Shown: positions 43,753 through 52,555 of the stretch, piece by piece
Numbering within the stretch: position 1 is the stretch's first letter
Layout of the letters: every line of letters starts with the position of its first letter
The notes under the pieces: generated by a model
Databases searched by the model: none
Told to the model about the DNA's origin: nothing
Seen by the model: only the letters and a program-made list of their open reading frames with translations
Source of the DNA: Porticoccus sp963974675
GTDB taxonomy: Bacteria > Pseudomonadota > Gammaproteobacteria > Pseudomonadales > Porticoccaceae
Assembly (NCBI GenBank): GCA_963974675.1
Contig: CAXBDQ010000005.1
Coordinates: 44,891 to 108,890 of the forward strand
DNA length: 64,000 bases
Reading direction: 5' to 3'
Made by a program: the position numbers and the translations under genes

Positions 43753-43853
43753 AACCGTTTTTTAACACATGTTTGCTGAACAAAAGACGACAAACTGTAT
43801 CTAATCATCGGTTCAGCCATGCCAACTACAGACACAGGAATACGGTTAATACT

Positions 43854-44657
43854 ATGCCGACACTCAGTCAGAGACTTGCCGTCTTTTATATGCACCTTAG
43901 CGCTTTACGTCTTAAAAAAATCAGTGTTGGCATTATCACTGTAATAAGCGCTGTTTTTGCCACATCAGCATACGCTGACTTTCAGGTTGAACCTCAACCC
44001 GCACCGCCAACAGATCTCGCGTTAATGCCCTACAATCTTTCCTATGCCGCTACGTATAACGGTATGGATATTGATGCCAGCCGTCAGTTAAAACTAGCAT
44101 CAGGTCAGTACACTCTCAGTACCACGGCAAAAAACATGCTCAGCAACATCACCGAGCACGCCGAATTCCGCATTAGTAACCAAGGTCTCATCGTCGACCT
44201 CAACTACCAATACAAACGCAGTATCCTCGGCATGAAGAAAACCGAAAAGCTGACCTACAACCGAGATGAAGGTATTGCTAACTACGACAGTAAAAAGAAA
44301 CAACGTCAGGTCGTATTAAAAGATGGCTACCTCAACCGGCTGACCTATCAACTCCAACTACAAAGAGATTTAATTAATGGCGTTTCCCCCTTGCACTATC
44401 AAGTCATCAGCCGCGGTCGACTCAAGTCCTATAATTTTGAAATAGTTGGTGAGGAAACCCTCGACACGCCCCTTGGTAAAATTCATACCACAAAGGTAAA
44501 ACGAATCAGAAAAGATGATGACAGGGAAACCTTGCTCTGGCTTGCGCCCCAGTGGAATTACTTGTTGGTACAACTCTGGCAGCGTGAGAAAGGCGGGGAG
44601 GACTACAAAATTGCTCTCCAACAGGGAACACTCAACGGTGAAACATTAAGTCATTAA
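43854..44657 (+). CDS. DUF3108 exported protein
   Basis: A 267-residue protein with a signal-like helix (VGIITVISAVFATSAYADF) and a DUF3108 domain: YNLSYAATYNGMDIDASRQL, YTLSTTAKNMLSNITE and LDTPLGKIHTTKVKRIRKDD. Beta-rich, likely periplasmic and lipid-binding by analogy with LolA-like folds; function unknown. The ATG at 43854 precedes the signal segment; an upstream ATG at 43773 would add 27 polar residues. It is a conserved neighbour of purN. Confidence 0.87.
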   Translation: MPTLSQRLAVFYMHLSALRLKKISVGIITVISAVFATSAYADFQVEPQPAPPTDLALMPYNLSYAATYNGMDIDASRQLKLASGQYTLSTTAKNMLSNITEHAEFRISNQGLIVDLNYQYKRSILGMKKTEKLTYNRDEGIANYDSKKKQRQVVLKDGYLNRLTYQLQLQRDLINGVSPLHYQVISRGRLKSYNFEIVGEETLDTPLGKIHTTKVKRIRKDDDRETLLWLAPQWNYLLVQLWQREKGGEDYKIALQQGTLNGETLSH

Positions 44658-44734
44658 ACAACCAGTTGGTTAATAAACAAAAAGTTATTAAACAAACAGA
44701 ACTAACACAAGCAACATAATTCCGGGCCCACATC

Positions 44735-45589
44735 ATGCAAATTTCACCAGAAGACCGTCCTGACGATCAATCACACCCTCTACAGAACTCTGGAGGAAAA
44801 TGGATCGCATTACTCATTGCTTTCGGTCTTCTCGGAGGCCTGGCTTACTACGTGTTAAGCCCACTCGACCTCTCTCCCGAAAAACAGCTCCCTGAACCCC
44901 AAGCGATGGAGAATAACGAAACCGTTGAGACTGTTTCAACCCCGCCACCAGGATCACAGAAAGAAATCCCTCAACAAGCGAGCACCAAGGCTGAGCCATC
45001 CTTTGTACTACCCTCCCTAGATAAGAGTGACGCGGAGGTAAGCAAACAGCTCACCAACCTCAGCACCGATGGAAAGCTGAACCAATGGTTTTATACCAAA
45101 CATATCATTCGTAGAGGCGTAACCTTAGTAGACGGGATGTCGAGAGGCAAACTCCTCAATAAGATGCACAATGCCCCCGGGCCAAAAGGTAAATTTGGTG
45201 TTGTAAAGGAAGGCAATAAATTATGGCTAGATCCCGCCAACTACCAACGTTATGGCTATCTCTCCAAGATGGTGACATCTATTGACAACGACAAGCTGGT
45301 CGGCCTATTTCACCGATTCCGCCCGCTATTAGAAGAGGCCTATGGCGAACTGGGCTACTCACCCAAGGAACTCGACAGCACCATCATTGCAGCCCTTGAG
45401 CAAGTCATTGCCGCACCGATTCACACTAACCCGATTGCGCTCACTCAAGAATCAGTTCAGTACAAATATGCCGATCCAACACTGGAAGCTTTGCCACCTA
45501 TTCAAAAACAATTGCTAAGAATGGGGCCACAAAACACTCAACTCCTTCAGAAAAAAGCGCGGCTATTACGCGAAGCATTACTCCAATAG
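44735..45589 (+). CDS. DUF3014 membrane-anchored protein
   Basis: A 284-residue protein with one N-terminal helix (WIALLIAFGLLGGLAYYVL, about residues 24-42), a Pro/Glu-rich linker (45-90) and a DUF3014 domain (FVLPSLDKSDAEVSKQL, then IIRRGVTLVDGMSRGKLLN). The bulk should lie in the periplasm. Function unknown. It probably shares the transcript of the DUF3108 gene 77 bases upstream. Confidence 0.88.
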   Translation: MQISPEDRPDDQSHPLQNSGGKWIALLIAFGLLGGLAYYVLSPLDLSPEKQLPEPQAMENNETVETVSTPPPGSQKEIPQQASTKAEPSFVLPSLDKSDAEVSKQLTNLSTDGKLNQWFYTKHIIRRGVTLVDGMSRGKLLNKMHNAPGPKGKFGVVKEGNKLWLDPANYQRYGYLSKMVTSIDNDKLVGLFHRFRPLLEEAYGELGYSPKELDSTIIAALEQVIAAPIHTNPIALTQESVQYKYADPTLEALPPIQKQLLRMGPQNTQLLQKKARLLREALLQ

Positions 45590-45623
45590 CCGCGGCCACC
45601 ATCTCTTACCTAAGGCTTTATTA

Positions 45624-45655
45624 AGGCAGCTCAGGTTCGTCCTCTAGCGCTGCCT
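45624..45655. terminator. possible terminator between convergent genes
   Basis: Arms AGGCAGC and GCTGCCT with an 18-base loop, reaching into the stop codon of the minus-strand RND gene. Flanks are AT-rich but lack a strong T-tract. Confidence 0.4.
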
Positions 45656-48434
45656 ATTTAAACGGCTTGAACATCAAAATCAGTTTGGGCAAGAGTGTCA
45701 TTGAAGCCAATAAAGCTGAAAACATAGCAAGCCCCGTCAGTAAACCGAAGTACACCGATGGCATAAAGTTAGACAATGCCAAAATGGAGAAGCCCACAAT
45801 AATGGTAATCGCCGTATAGAACAGTGCTCGACCAATACTGGCATGAGCCCTGTGCATACTCGCAATATAATCATGATCAATGGCAAACTCATATTTAAAA
45901 CGGGTGATGTAATGAATGTCGTGATCCACCCCAATCCCTACAGTGATAGCGGCAATAGTAATGGTCATCATATCAAGGGGAATACCGGCAATACCCATAC
46001 CACCAAGTACCACACCAGCTGCCAAAAGGTTCGGCAGAATAGCGATCAACGCAACCGACAGTGAGCGGAACAGCACCAAGAACATGGCCATAATACAGAG
46101 AAACACCGTTCCCATCGTTAATATCTGTGAACGAAATAGGCTCTGCAACATGTTGTTATAAAGCACCATCGGGCCGGTAAAGTGAATCTGGTCTTCTGTA
46201 AAACCGGCCTCATCTATGGCAAAGCTATGTATCTTCTCCAGTAGTTTATTGCGATCCAAGTCACCCAAACTATCTTTGATACGCAGGCTGATGCGCGCTT
46301 GATTTTCACGCTCATTCACATAGGGCCAGAGAAGAAATTTGGCATTCTCAGGCGACATTGCCAATGACATTAAAGCCAGCTCAAAATCGCTGATCTCACG
46401 GTTCACTAGTTCAGAATAAACATCTGTCACCATAACCAGAGAACTGACTTTGCCCACCTCAGGTATGGCCTCAAGATACGTATGAAGCTTGGCTATATCT
46501 TCAATTCCAGGACGGGTAAACCAATAGCTATCTTCAATAAACTCAACCTCTTCTTCAGCCACACCAGCCGAATCAGAAACAGTCTCATCATCAGTTTCAC
46601 CACTGTCGCTGTACATACCGGCAAAGGGGTCGCCGTAGGGGTCATCAGCCGCTACCGACGCATTTTCTTCCGCCTCTACATCAACAACCTCACCTTCATC
46701 ACTATCGGCATACATACCTGCAAAAGGGTCCCCATAGGGATCCGCGACTACATCCTCTTCTTCTGGCTCACTGTCAACGACCTCGCCTTCATCACTATCG
46801 GCATACATGCCAGCAAAGGGATCTTCATAGGCGTCGTCTACTGCCGGCCTATTCTCCGTCTCAACATCACCCTCTTCAGCGAGCAGATCTTCAACGCTAA
46901 TCGATCCATCATCAATCTTCGGCGGGGCATTAATAATAATATCCAGCGGTATGGTACCGCCCAATTTATTATCAATGAGCGAAAGCCCTTGATAAATTTC
47001 AGTATCAGCGTGGAAATAATCTATAAAATGATTCTCCACCTTTAGCTGAGATATCCCCCACGCACTGACAATTGAAGCCAGCAATGCCAGCCCCAGCACC
47101 CAACCACCATGGTGTTCAGTAAAACGAGAAAAACCGAGGGTTAAAGCAGAGGAATCATCTTGTTTATCACTGTTCACACCCTTGCCATAGACCATCATTC
47201 CTGCCGGAATGATGATAAAGGCAACGATAAGTGACAGCGCCAATCCAACGGTCATCATCCAGCCAAAGTCGATGACTGGGCGAATATCGCTAAGCACCAG
47301 AGAAGAAAAGGCGACCATGGTTGTCAGCATGGTATAGAGGCATGGCCTAGCCATGCTTTTCACCGTATCCCTGACCAAATCGAATTGCTCGTTATTAGGG
47401 GACTGGCGAAGTAATTCTCGGTATCGAACAATCAGATGAATCGTCAATGCCAGGGTAATAATCAATAACAGTGAGACAAAATTGGAAGAGACGATTGTCA
47501 TCCGCCAATCGACCCAGCCGAGATAACCTAACATGATTTCTACGCACAAAATGCACGTTGCTAGGGGCAACAAAACCCACCGAGCCTGACGAAAAATAAT
47601 CGCTAGGGTGATAATAATAAACAACAAAACAACGGCACCAAATACGTTCAAATCACTTTTGATAAAGTCGACCATATCAGCGGTAATCATGCTCAAGCCG
47701 CCAAGGAATATTTGGGCATGATCTTTATACGGCGACATTTTTTTCCGTATTTCTGCCACCCGAATTTGTTCTTCAGCAGCACGAACTGTGCGGTAATCCA
47801 GAAATTCCTGATTAACAACCTGAAGGGCCACAGCCTCTTCAGGTGACAAACCTTGAGTATCACGTTTAATCCGCAAGGTATCCCGCTGTTTCACCAGTGT
47901 CTGGTATTTTTCATCCTGCGCTATTTCCACAAGAACAATTGTCGTTTGAGCGTCCTGACTCATGATAAGGTTTTGATAAACCGGACTCTCTAGGAATTCC
48001 TGGCGCACCAGATCACGGTCAACACCAGGTAGAAGTAAGGTGCGGGGAGGCTTTAAAAGATCACCAACATCAACTTTAGGACTATAGAGCAACGGCACAT
48101 CCAACATTGAAGTAACGGTTCCAATGCCGTTAATACCCCTTAAATCATCACATAATGCTTTGAGTGTTTGAAGGCTATTATCGTCAAACAGATCACCTTC
48201 ATCAGGCTTATATGTCACCACTAAGAAATCACTACTACCGAAACGGTGTATCGATTCTCGGTAATAAGCTAGGTCGTTGTCATTTTCAAGGGTGAGGGAA
48301 TCAAGAGAGGCGTCTAGCTTTAGGTTTGGTAACCCCAGCCCCATCATGATGGCAATGAACATGACGGCCAAAATAGCAATAATAGGGTGGCGCAGAATCA
48401 GTTTTTCGTAAATTCTCAATAGGCTCTTTGACAT
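45654..48434 (-). CDS. RND/MMPL-family transporter with an internal acidic repeat
   Basis: A 926-residue member of the RND superfamily (HpnN/MMPL-like), with about 12 helices in two halves: helix 1 LRHPIIAILAVMFIAIMMGL, then 5-helix bundles at about 260-410 and 755-925. GIGVDHDIHYITRF carries the conserved GxxxD. The second periplasmic loop (about residues 530-615) holds three copies of DPFAGMYxDS with acidic spacers, seen as a low-complexity insert. Substrates of relatives are lipids or hopanoids; not known here. Single gene, divergent from the SirB2 gene upstream and convergent with the DUF3014 gene. Confidence 0.9.
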   Translation of the reverse strand: MSKSLLRIYEKLILRHPIIAILAVMFIAIMMGLGLPNLKLDASLDSLTLENDNDLAYYRESIHRFGSSDFLVVTYKPDEGDLFDDNSLQTLKALCDDLRGINGIGTVTSMLDVPLLYSPKVDVGDLLKPPRTLLLPGVDRDLVRQEFLESPVYQNLIMSQDAQTTIVLVEIAQDEKYQTLVKQRDTLRIKRDTQGLSPEEAVALQVVNQEFLDYRTVRAAEEQIRVAEIRKKMSPYKDHAQIFLGGLSMITADMVDFIKSDLNVFGAVVLLFIIITLAIIFRQARWVLLPLATCILCVEIMLGYLGWVDWRMTIVSSNFVSLLLIITLALTIHLIVRYRELLRQSPNNEQFDLVRDTVKSMARPCLYTMLTTMVAFSSLVLSDIRPVIDFGWMMTVGLALSLIVAFIIIPAGMMVYGKGVNSDKQDDSSALTLGFSRFTEHHGGWVLGLALLASIVSAWGISQLKVENHFIDYFHADTEIYQGLSLIDNKLGGTIPLDIIINAPPKIDDGSISVEDLLAEEGDVETENRPAVDDAYEDPFAGMYADSDEGEVVDSEPEEEDVVADPYGDPFAGMYADSDEGEVVDVEAEENASVAADDPYGDPFAGMYSDSGETDDETVSDSAGVAEEEVEFIEDSYWFTRPGIEDIAKLHTYLEAIPEVGKVSSLVMVTDVYSELVNREISDFELALMSLAMSPENAKFLLWPYVNERENQARISLRIKDSLGDLDRNKLLEKIHSFAIDEAGFTEDQIHFTGPMVLYNNMLQSLFRSQILTMGTVFLCIMAMFLVLFRSLSVALIAILPNLLAAGVVLGGMGIAGIPLDMMTITIAAITVGIGVDHDIHYITRFKYEFAIDHDYIASMHRAHASIGRALFYTAITIIVGFSILALSNFMPSVYFGLLTGLAMFSALLASMTLLPKLILMFKPFK
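46605..46830 (-). repeat. three in-frame coding repeats (DPFAGMY) in the RND gene
   Basis: DPFAGMYADSDEGEVVD occurs twice and DPFAGMYSDSG once, 31 and 33 residues apart. The DNA copies have diverged at wobble positions (for example ATACATGCC, ATACATACC, GTACATACC), so the duplication is not recent, or the protein sequence is kept by selection. Confidence 0.85.
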
Positions 48435-48688
48435 CTGACGACCCCTCTCTCACTTAGAATGGATTCAAATTAAAGTACGCTACATATATTTCCCAAAGAG
48501 GCAGACTATAGTCATGTCGACCGAAGAACAACAACATTGCAACTGATAGATTTTTTTATCCTGTATAAAGTGAACATAGCTTCGGCATAAAATGCAGGCA
48601 TAACATCACTGTGCTACCTACTTATATGAACGTATTAATCCAGCCCAAACACCTTAAGTCCTAACGTATAAAGGAAAGACTCAACAAC

Positions 48689-49066
48689 ATGTACCTTGTT
48701 ATCAAAAATGCTCATATCACCTTTGCCATCATCAGCATCAGCCTGTTTATCGTTCGGGCCTACTGGTCCGTCACAGAATCTGACAAGCTACAACAACGGT
48801 GGGCAAAAATACTTCCCCATGTTAATGACACCTTATTGCTTTCCTGCGCCATTTATCTCATGGCCTCGATCCACCAATATCCCTTTAGTGATCACTGGTT
48901 AACCGCCAAATTTATTGCACTGTTAATTTATATTGGTACCGGAACCGTCGCCATCAAACGGGGGAAAACACCAGGCACACGCCTATTATTCAGCTTATTG
49001 GCTGTAGCAACATTCAGCTATATTATTGCTGTGGCCACCACCCATTCTCCATGGGGAGTCTACTAA
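48689..49066 (+). CDS. SirB2 family membrane protein
   Basis: A 125-residue protein with four helices: NAHITFAIISISLFIVRAYW, NDTLLLSCAIYLMASI, LTAKFIALLIYIGTGTVAI and LFSLLAVATFSYIIAVA. The pattern matches SirB2/invasion-regulator-like proteins, whose true role is unknown. AAGGAAAG lies 10 bases before the ATG. Upstream neighbour is divergent. Confidence 0.87.
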   Translation: MYLVIKNAHITFAIISISLFIVRAYWSVTESDKLQQRWAKILPHVNDTLLLSCAIYLMASIHQYPFSDHWLTAKFIALLIYIGTGTVAIKRGKTPGTRLLFSLLAVATFSYIIAVATTHSPWGVY

Positions 49067-49405
49067 CGAAACCAAATCGTGAAAAAGGATGTAAAGCGAA
49101 TGAATAACAACGTCTATAGAACTCAAAGTTTGAGCCCTCTTTTTATCTACGCCGTTGTTTTTGGATGCAGTCTAGTCGCTGCCATCGTTTTGTATGGCTG
49201 TCTGCCATCCACCGGAATATAGGAAAGAGTAAGAGTGCAAAGTTAGGAGGCGCTGTTATTTTCGACGAAGTAGGTCGCCGACTATTTATATTCGCCTTGC
49301 ATGAGGCCGAACAAAGGGCTGACGAATCAAGGAAACTATTCCGCCAGCTACTTTCCACAGTAAAACTTTTGCTTTAATCATCACCGTTCAAGCCTAAAGA
49401 GAAGC
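49067..49405. other. intergenic region with one possible micro-gene
   Basis: About 340 bases between the SirB2 gene and dcd, with the short hydrophobic frame at 49100-49222 given separately. Frames on both strands at 49143-49377 overlap each other, contain no family pattern and are not called. Confidence 0.4.
49100..49222 (+). CDS. possible 40-residue single-helix membrane peptide
   Basis: ATG 49100 to TAG 49222: a short polar start (NNNVYRTQ), then LFIYAVVFGCSLVAAIVLYG, a good membrane helix, and a six-residue tail. AAGG lies about 12 bases upstream, so the ribosome site is weak. It follows the SirB2 gene at 34 bases and could be co-transcribed. Not recognised as any family; may be chance. 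Confidence 0.35.
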   Translation: MNNNVYRTQSLSPLFIYAVVFGCSLVAAIVLYGCLPSTGI

Positions 49406-49978
49406 TTAGGCTTTTGGTAGTGTTACCCCAGTCTGCCCCTGATACTTGCCACCGCGATCCGCATAAGACACTTCGCAGACTTCATCGGACTCAAAGAACA
49501 ACATCTGAGCGACACCTTCATTGGCATAAATTTTTGCTGGCAGGCTGGTTGTATTGGAAAATTCCAGTGTTACGTGACCTTCCCACTCAGGCTCCAGTGG
49601 TGTGACATTCACGATAATGCCACAACGGGCATACGTCGATTTACCCAAACAGACCGTCAACACATTCCGAGGAATTCGAAAATACTCAATGGTACGCGCC
49701 AGCGCAAAAGAGTTCGGTGGAATAATGCAGTAATCGCCCTTTATATCAACAAAGGCATCGTTATCAAAATGCTTGGGATCAACAGTCTTAGAATGGATAT
49801 TAGTAAAGATTTTGAATTCATCTGCACAACGAACATCATAACCATAGCTAGACACACCATAGGAAATCACCTTCTCACCATTGGGGTCGGGCTGGCGAAC
49901 CTGTCTTCCCTGAAACGGTTCAATCATGGCGTGTTCCTGCGACATACGGGTAATCCACTTATCGGATTTAATACTCAT
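49406..49978 (-). CDS. dcd: dCTP deaminase
   Basis: A 190-residue dCTP deaminase of the trimeric dUTPase fold: ISYGVSSYGYDVRCADEF, the substrate loop GKSTYARCGIIVNVTPLEPEW with the catalytic Glu, and GVAQMLFFESDEVCEVSYADRGGKYQGQ at the C-terminus. It produces dUTP for thymidylate synthesis. Start ATG; monocistronic. Enzymes of the DUT-type bifunctional group have different loops, so this is the monofunctional form. Confidence 0.97.
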   Translation of the reverse strand: MSIKSDKWITRMSQEHAMIEPFQGRQVRQPDPNGEKVISYGVSSYGYDVRCADEFKIFTNIHSKTVDPKHFDNDAFVDIKGDYCIIPPNSFALARTIEYFRIPRNVLTVCLGKSTYARCGIIVNVTPLEPEWEGHVTLEFSNTTSLPAKIYANEGVAQMLFFESDEVCEVSYADRGGKYQGQTGVTLPKA

Positions 49979-50134
49979 AAACCTATACTTCCCAAAACAG
50001 TTTGATCATAAAAGTGGGCCATAATACCTGTTTGAACCTACCGATCAAAGTGCCCCATATAGACAGCGCCATTTGCTTGTACTAACTGGCTGATATTACA
50101 AGGTGGAAAGGTATGATCGGAGGGGTGGGCGTTG

Positions 50135-50788
50135 CTAATTGCGCAGATATCGCAATATGTGCCCTTTAAAGGTACTGGCAAGCAGATTGTCATGGTCAGG
50201 CTTAGACTTTGTATGGGAATATCCCAGCGTTATCATTTTTTTGCTAAATGACGAGTGATTAGAACGCCCCGGGTCCACCAGAATGATTTCGCATTTTGGT
50301 TTAGCATGCTGATCAATAAAATTGGACAACAAATCGATATGATCGCGCTCATATAAAACATCAGAACCGATAATAACGTCGTATTTTCCCAGCCCATCAC
50401 ACGAATCATTCCAGCTCGTACGCAAGAATGGAATTTTCGCACCATTGTTCAGCCTGACATTTTCAGTCAAAAAGTTACTTGCCTCGGGGTGAATATCCGT
50501 TGCAGTAATGTCGGCATGACGAGAATTAAGTAGCAAGCTCGATAACGCCATGCCACAGCCAACTTCCAAAATACGTTTGCCTTCTATGGGAAAGTTTGCC
50601 ATTTCGTGAGCAAGAACTTCACCTGACGCCCAAACAACCCCAAAAAGGGACCATTGGGCTGACGAGATACCCAGTGCATCAGCCTCTCCAAGGGAATCAG
50701 AAAATTGCTGTTTATCCCAAAGGGAGCGAACATGAATATCAAAGCGATCAATTTCTATGGTTTGATATCGGATACGGAGAGGAGGCAT
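50135..50788 (-). CDS. class I SAM methyltransferase, lysine-methyltransferase-like (PF10294 type)
   Basis: A 217-residue methyltransferase: RILEVGCGMALSSLLLN (SAM site, about residues 72-88), ITATDIHPEASNFLTENVRLN, DVIIGSDVLYERDHIDLL and ILVDPGR. The DVLYE motif and layout match the METTL21/PF10294 group that methylates protein lysines. Target unknown. The start is ATG at 50788. It stands alone, downstream of an AT-rich gap. Confidence 0.85.
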   Translation of the reverse strand: MPPLRIRYQTIEIDRFDIHVRSLWDKQQFSDSLGEADALGISSAQWSLFGVVWASGEVLAHEMANFPIEGKRILEVGCGMALSSLLLNSRHADITATDIHPEASNFLTENVRLNNGAKIPFLRTSWNDSCDGLGKYDVIIGSDVLYERDHIDLLSNFIDQHAKPKCEIILVDPGRSNHSSFSKKMITLGYSHTKSKPDHDNLLASTFKGHILRYLRN

Positions 50789-51086
50789 TTTGTAGCTCGG
50801 TGCGTGAATGACACGTAACTAGCCTTAATCGAAATCGATTCGCCACGTAGGGAAAGGTCACTATAAGCATATGGGTTAATATTTACTATGCGTATTGTCC
50901 TCACTTGTTTTTCAATGCTTTCTATTTGACTACCCCACCCCACGTTTTATGTAGCAATGAACAATCATAGACCGAGCCATAGCCGATCACCCCTCTCGCC
51001 AGGATCAAAACCGATGTTTAATCGTTCATCTAACGTAATATGTTCACTCTACCCCTAACTTTCACCCACCCAACTCAGGATCCAGC

Positions 51087-51479
51087 ATGAACAAATTATT
51101 AATTTTCTTTGCAGCAGGATGCATAGGAGCACTAGCTAATAGCCTGACTGTTTGGCAATTTGGTCAACTTGGCATCACATCCTCGATTGGGGTTTCGATC
51201 GCACCTGCATTAACCCCAGCGTGGTTATACCCAAGACTGGTATGGGGCGGCATTTGGGGACTGCTTTTTATCCTGCCGATGCTCTCATCACGACTGTTAC
51301 TGAAAGGAGCCGTTTTGAGCCTCTTCCCAACAGCTATTCAGCTATTTGTTATTTTTCCTATGACGACACACAAAGGTATAGGTGGCATTGAACTGGGGCT
51401 ACTCACACCAGTATTGGTTGTATTTTTTAACGGGGTCTGGGGAGTTGTGACGGCAGCCGCAATAAGGTTTTCAAAATAA
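51087..51479 (+). CDS. small four-helix membrane protein, unknown
   Basis: A 130-residue hydrophobic protein with helices LLIFFAAGCIGALANSL, LVWGGIWGLLFILPML, LSLFPTAIQLFVIFPM and LLTPVLVVFFNGVWGVVTAAA, repeated Gly/Leu texture. Homologues of this kind are annotated only as hypothetical membrane proteins. AGGATC precedes the ATG at moderate distance. A clear terminator follows. Confidence 0.7.
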   Translation: MNKLLIFFAAGCIGALANSLTVWQFGQLGITSSIGVSIAPALTPAWLYPRLVWGGIWGLLFILPMLSSRLLLKGAVLSLFPTAIQLFVIFPMTTHKGIGGIELGLLTPVLVVFFNGVWGVVTAAAIRFSK

Positions 51480-51484
51480 CCAGC

Positions 51485-51520
51485 CAGTAAAAAGCGTAGT
51501 TTTAACTGCGCTTTTTACTG
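51485..51520. terminator. bidirectional terminator before mrp
   Basis: Arms CAGTAAAAAGCGTAGTT and AACTGCGCTTTTTACTG with a 2-base loop (one wobble pair). It lies between the plus-strand membrane-protein gene and the minus-strand mrp gene and can end both. Confidence 0.85.
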
Positions 51521-51589
51521 ATATATAACCAGTTATGTTACAAGGTATTTATAGCCACAGCATCTCAACTCCCAACTAAGAACCCGACT

Positions 51590-52420
51590 TTATTCAATAA
51601 TAATTTCCGGACCACCTGGAGAGGATTGACCTGCCAGTAAAGCAGCCACTTTAGAGGCTATCTGACCATACGCCTTTGCAGCGGCCCCCTCAGGATGAGA
51701 GATGACAGAGGGTTTCCCCGCATCAGCCTGCTGACGAATATCAAGAGACAACGGCAAAGCACCCAATACTTCGGTCTTGTATTCCGATGCAACTTTCTGC
51801 CCCCCGCCTTCACCAAAGATGTGTTCCTGATGACCACATTGACTACAACTGTGCACCGCCATATTTTCCACAACACCCAGTACTGGAATGTTGACCTTGT
51901 GAAACATTTCAATGGCCTTCCGGGCATCCAACAATGCGATATCCTGAGGTGTGGTGACAATCACGGCCCCAGATAACTTCGCCTGTTGCGCCAATGTCAG
52001 TTGGATATCACCGGTTCCTGGCGGCATATCTACCACAAGATAATCCAACTCCCCCCACAGGGTTTGATTGAGCAGCTGCATCAGAGCACCCGTAGCCATT
52101 GGGCCACGCCAAACCACAGGAGTCTGCTCAGTCACTAGGTAACCCATGGACATGGATTTCACACCCAAAGCCTCCACAGGCACAAAGAATTTTTGCTCCA
52201 CAATATCAGGTCGTGTTCCTTCAGCAACACCCAACATCATTTGCAGACTGGGACCGTAGATATCCGCATCAACAATACCGACGTTGTTACCCTGTTGAGC
52301 CAGCGCCAGTGCTAAGTTTACGGATGTCGTTGATTTCCCCACGCCTCCTTTTCCCGAAGCTACCGCAATAATATGCTTTATGCCCGCCAAACCTGCCTGA
52401 ACTGGTGCTTCTGCCATCAT
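51590..52420 (-). CDS. iron-sulfur cluster carrier ATPase Mrp/ApbC, short form
   Basis: A 276-residue P-loop protein: deviant Walker A ASGKGGVGKSTTSVNLA (about residues 20-36), VGIVDADIYGPSLQMMLG, VDMPPGTGDIQLTLAQ and CSQCGHQEHIFGEGGGQK, where the CxxC binds the bridging [4Fe-4S] cluster. The N-terminal MIP18/DUF59 domain of the longer ApbC proteins (about 360 residues) is absent. It transfers Fe-S clusters to apo-proteins. Starts at ATG 52420 or the adjacent ATG 52417, divergent from metG with about 135 bases between. Confidence 0.93.
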   Translation of the reverse strand: MMAEAPVQAGLAGIKHIIAVASGKGGVGKSTTSVNLALALAQQGNNVGIVDADIYGPSLQMMLGVAEGTRPDIVEQKFFVPVEALGVKSMSMGYLVTEQTPVVWRGPMATGALMQLLNQTLWGELDYLVVDMPPGTGDIQLTLAQQAKLSGAVIVTTPQDIALLDARKAIEMFHKVNIPVLGVVENMAVHSCSQCGHQEHIFGEGGGQKVASEYKTEVLGALPLSLDIRQQADAGKPSVISHPEGAAAKAYGQIASKVAALLAGQSSPGGPEIIIE

Positions 52421-52457
52421 CCAACCTCATACCAACTAATGAAAATCCAAGGGAAAA

Positions 52458-52505
52458 CCGTTATAGTGGCGCACTTTTTGATAATTGCACGCACCGTGAT
52501 AACGG
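52458..52505. promoter_or_regulatory. inverted repeat in the mrp-metG intergenic region
   Basis: CCGTTAT (52458-52464) and ATAACGG (52499-52505) with a 34-base spacer, lying in the divergent promoter region of mrp and metG. May be an operator or chance. Confidence 0.25.
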
Positions 52506-52555
52506 GCCTATCCATACACTAAAACACGAACACCAAATTATAGCAGTCTATCAAC

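Noticed and set aside
46482..47045. 187-codon plus-strand frame opposite the RND transporter gene
   Set aside because: It is antisense to the acidic repeat region; the repeat biases codons so that stops are rare on the other strand. No ribosome site or family pattern.
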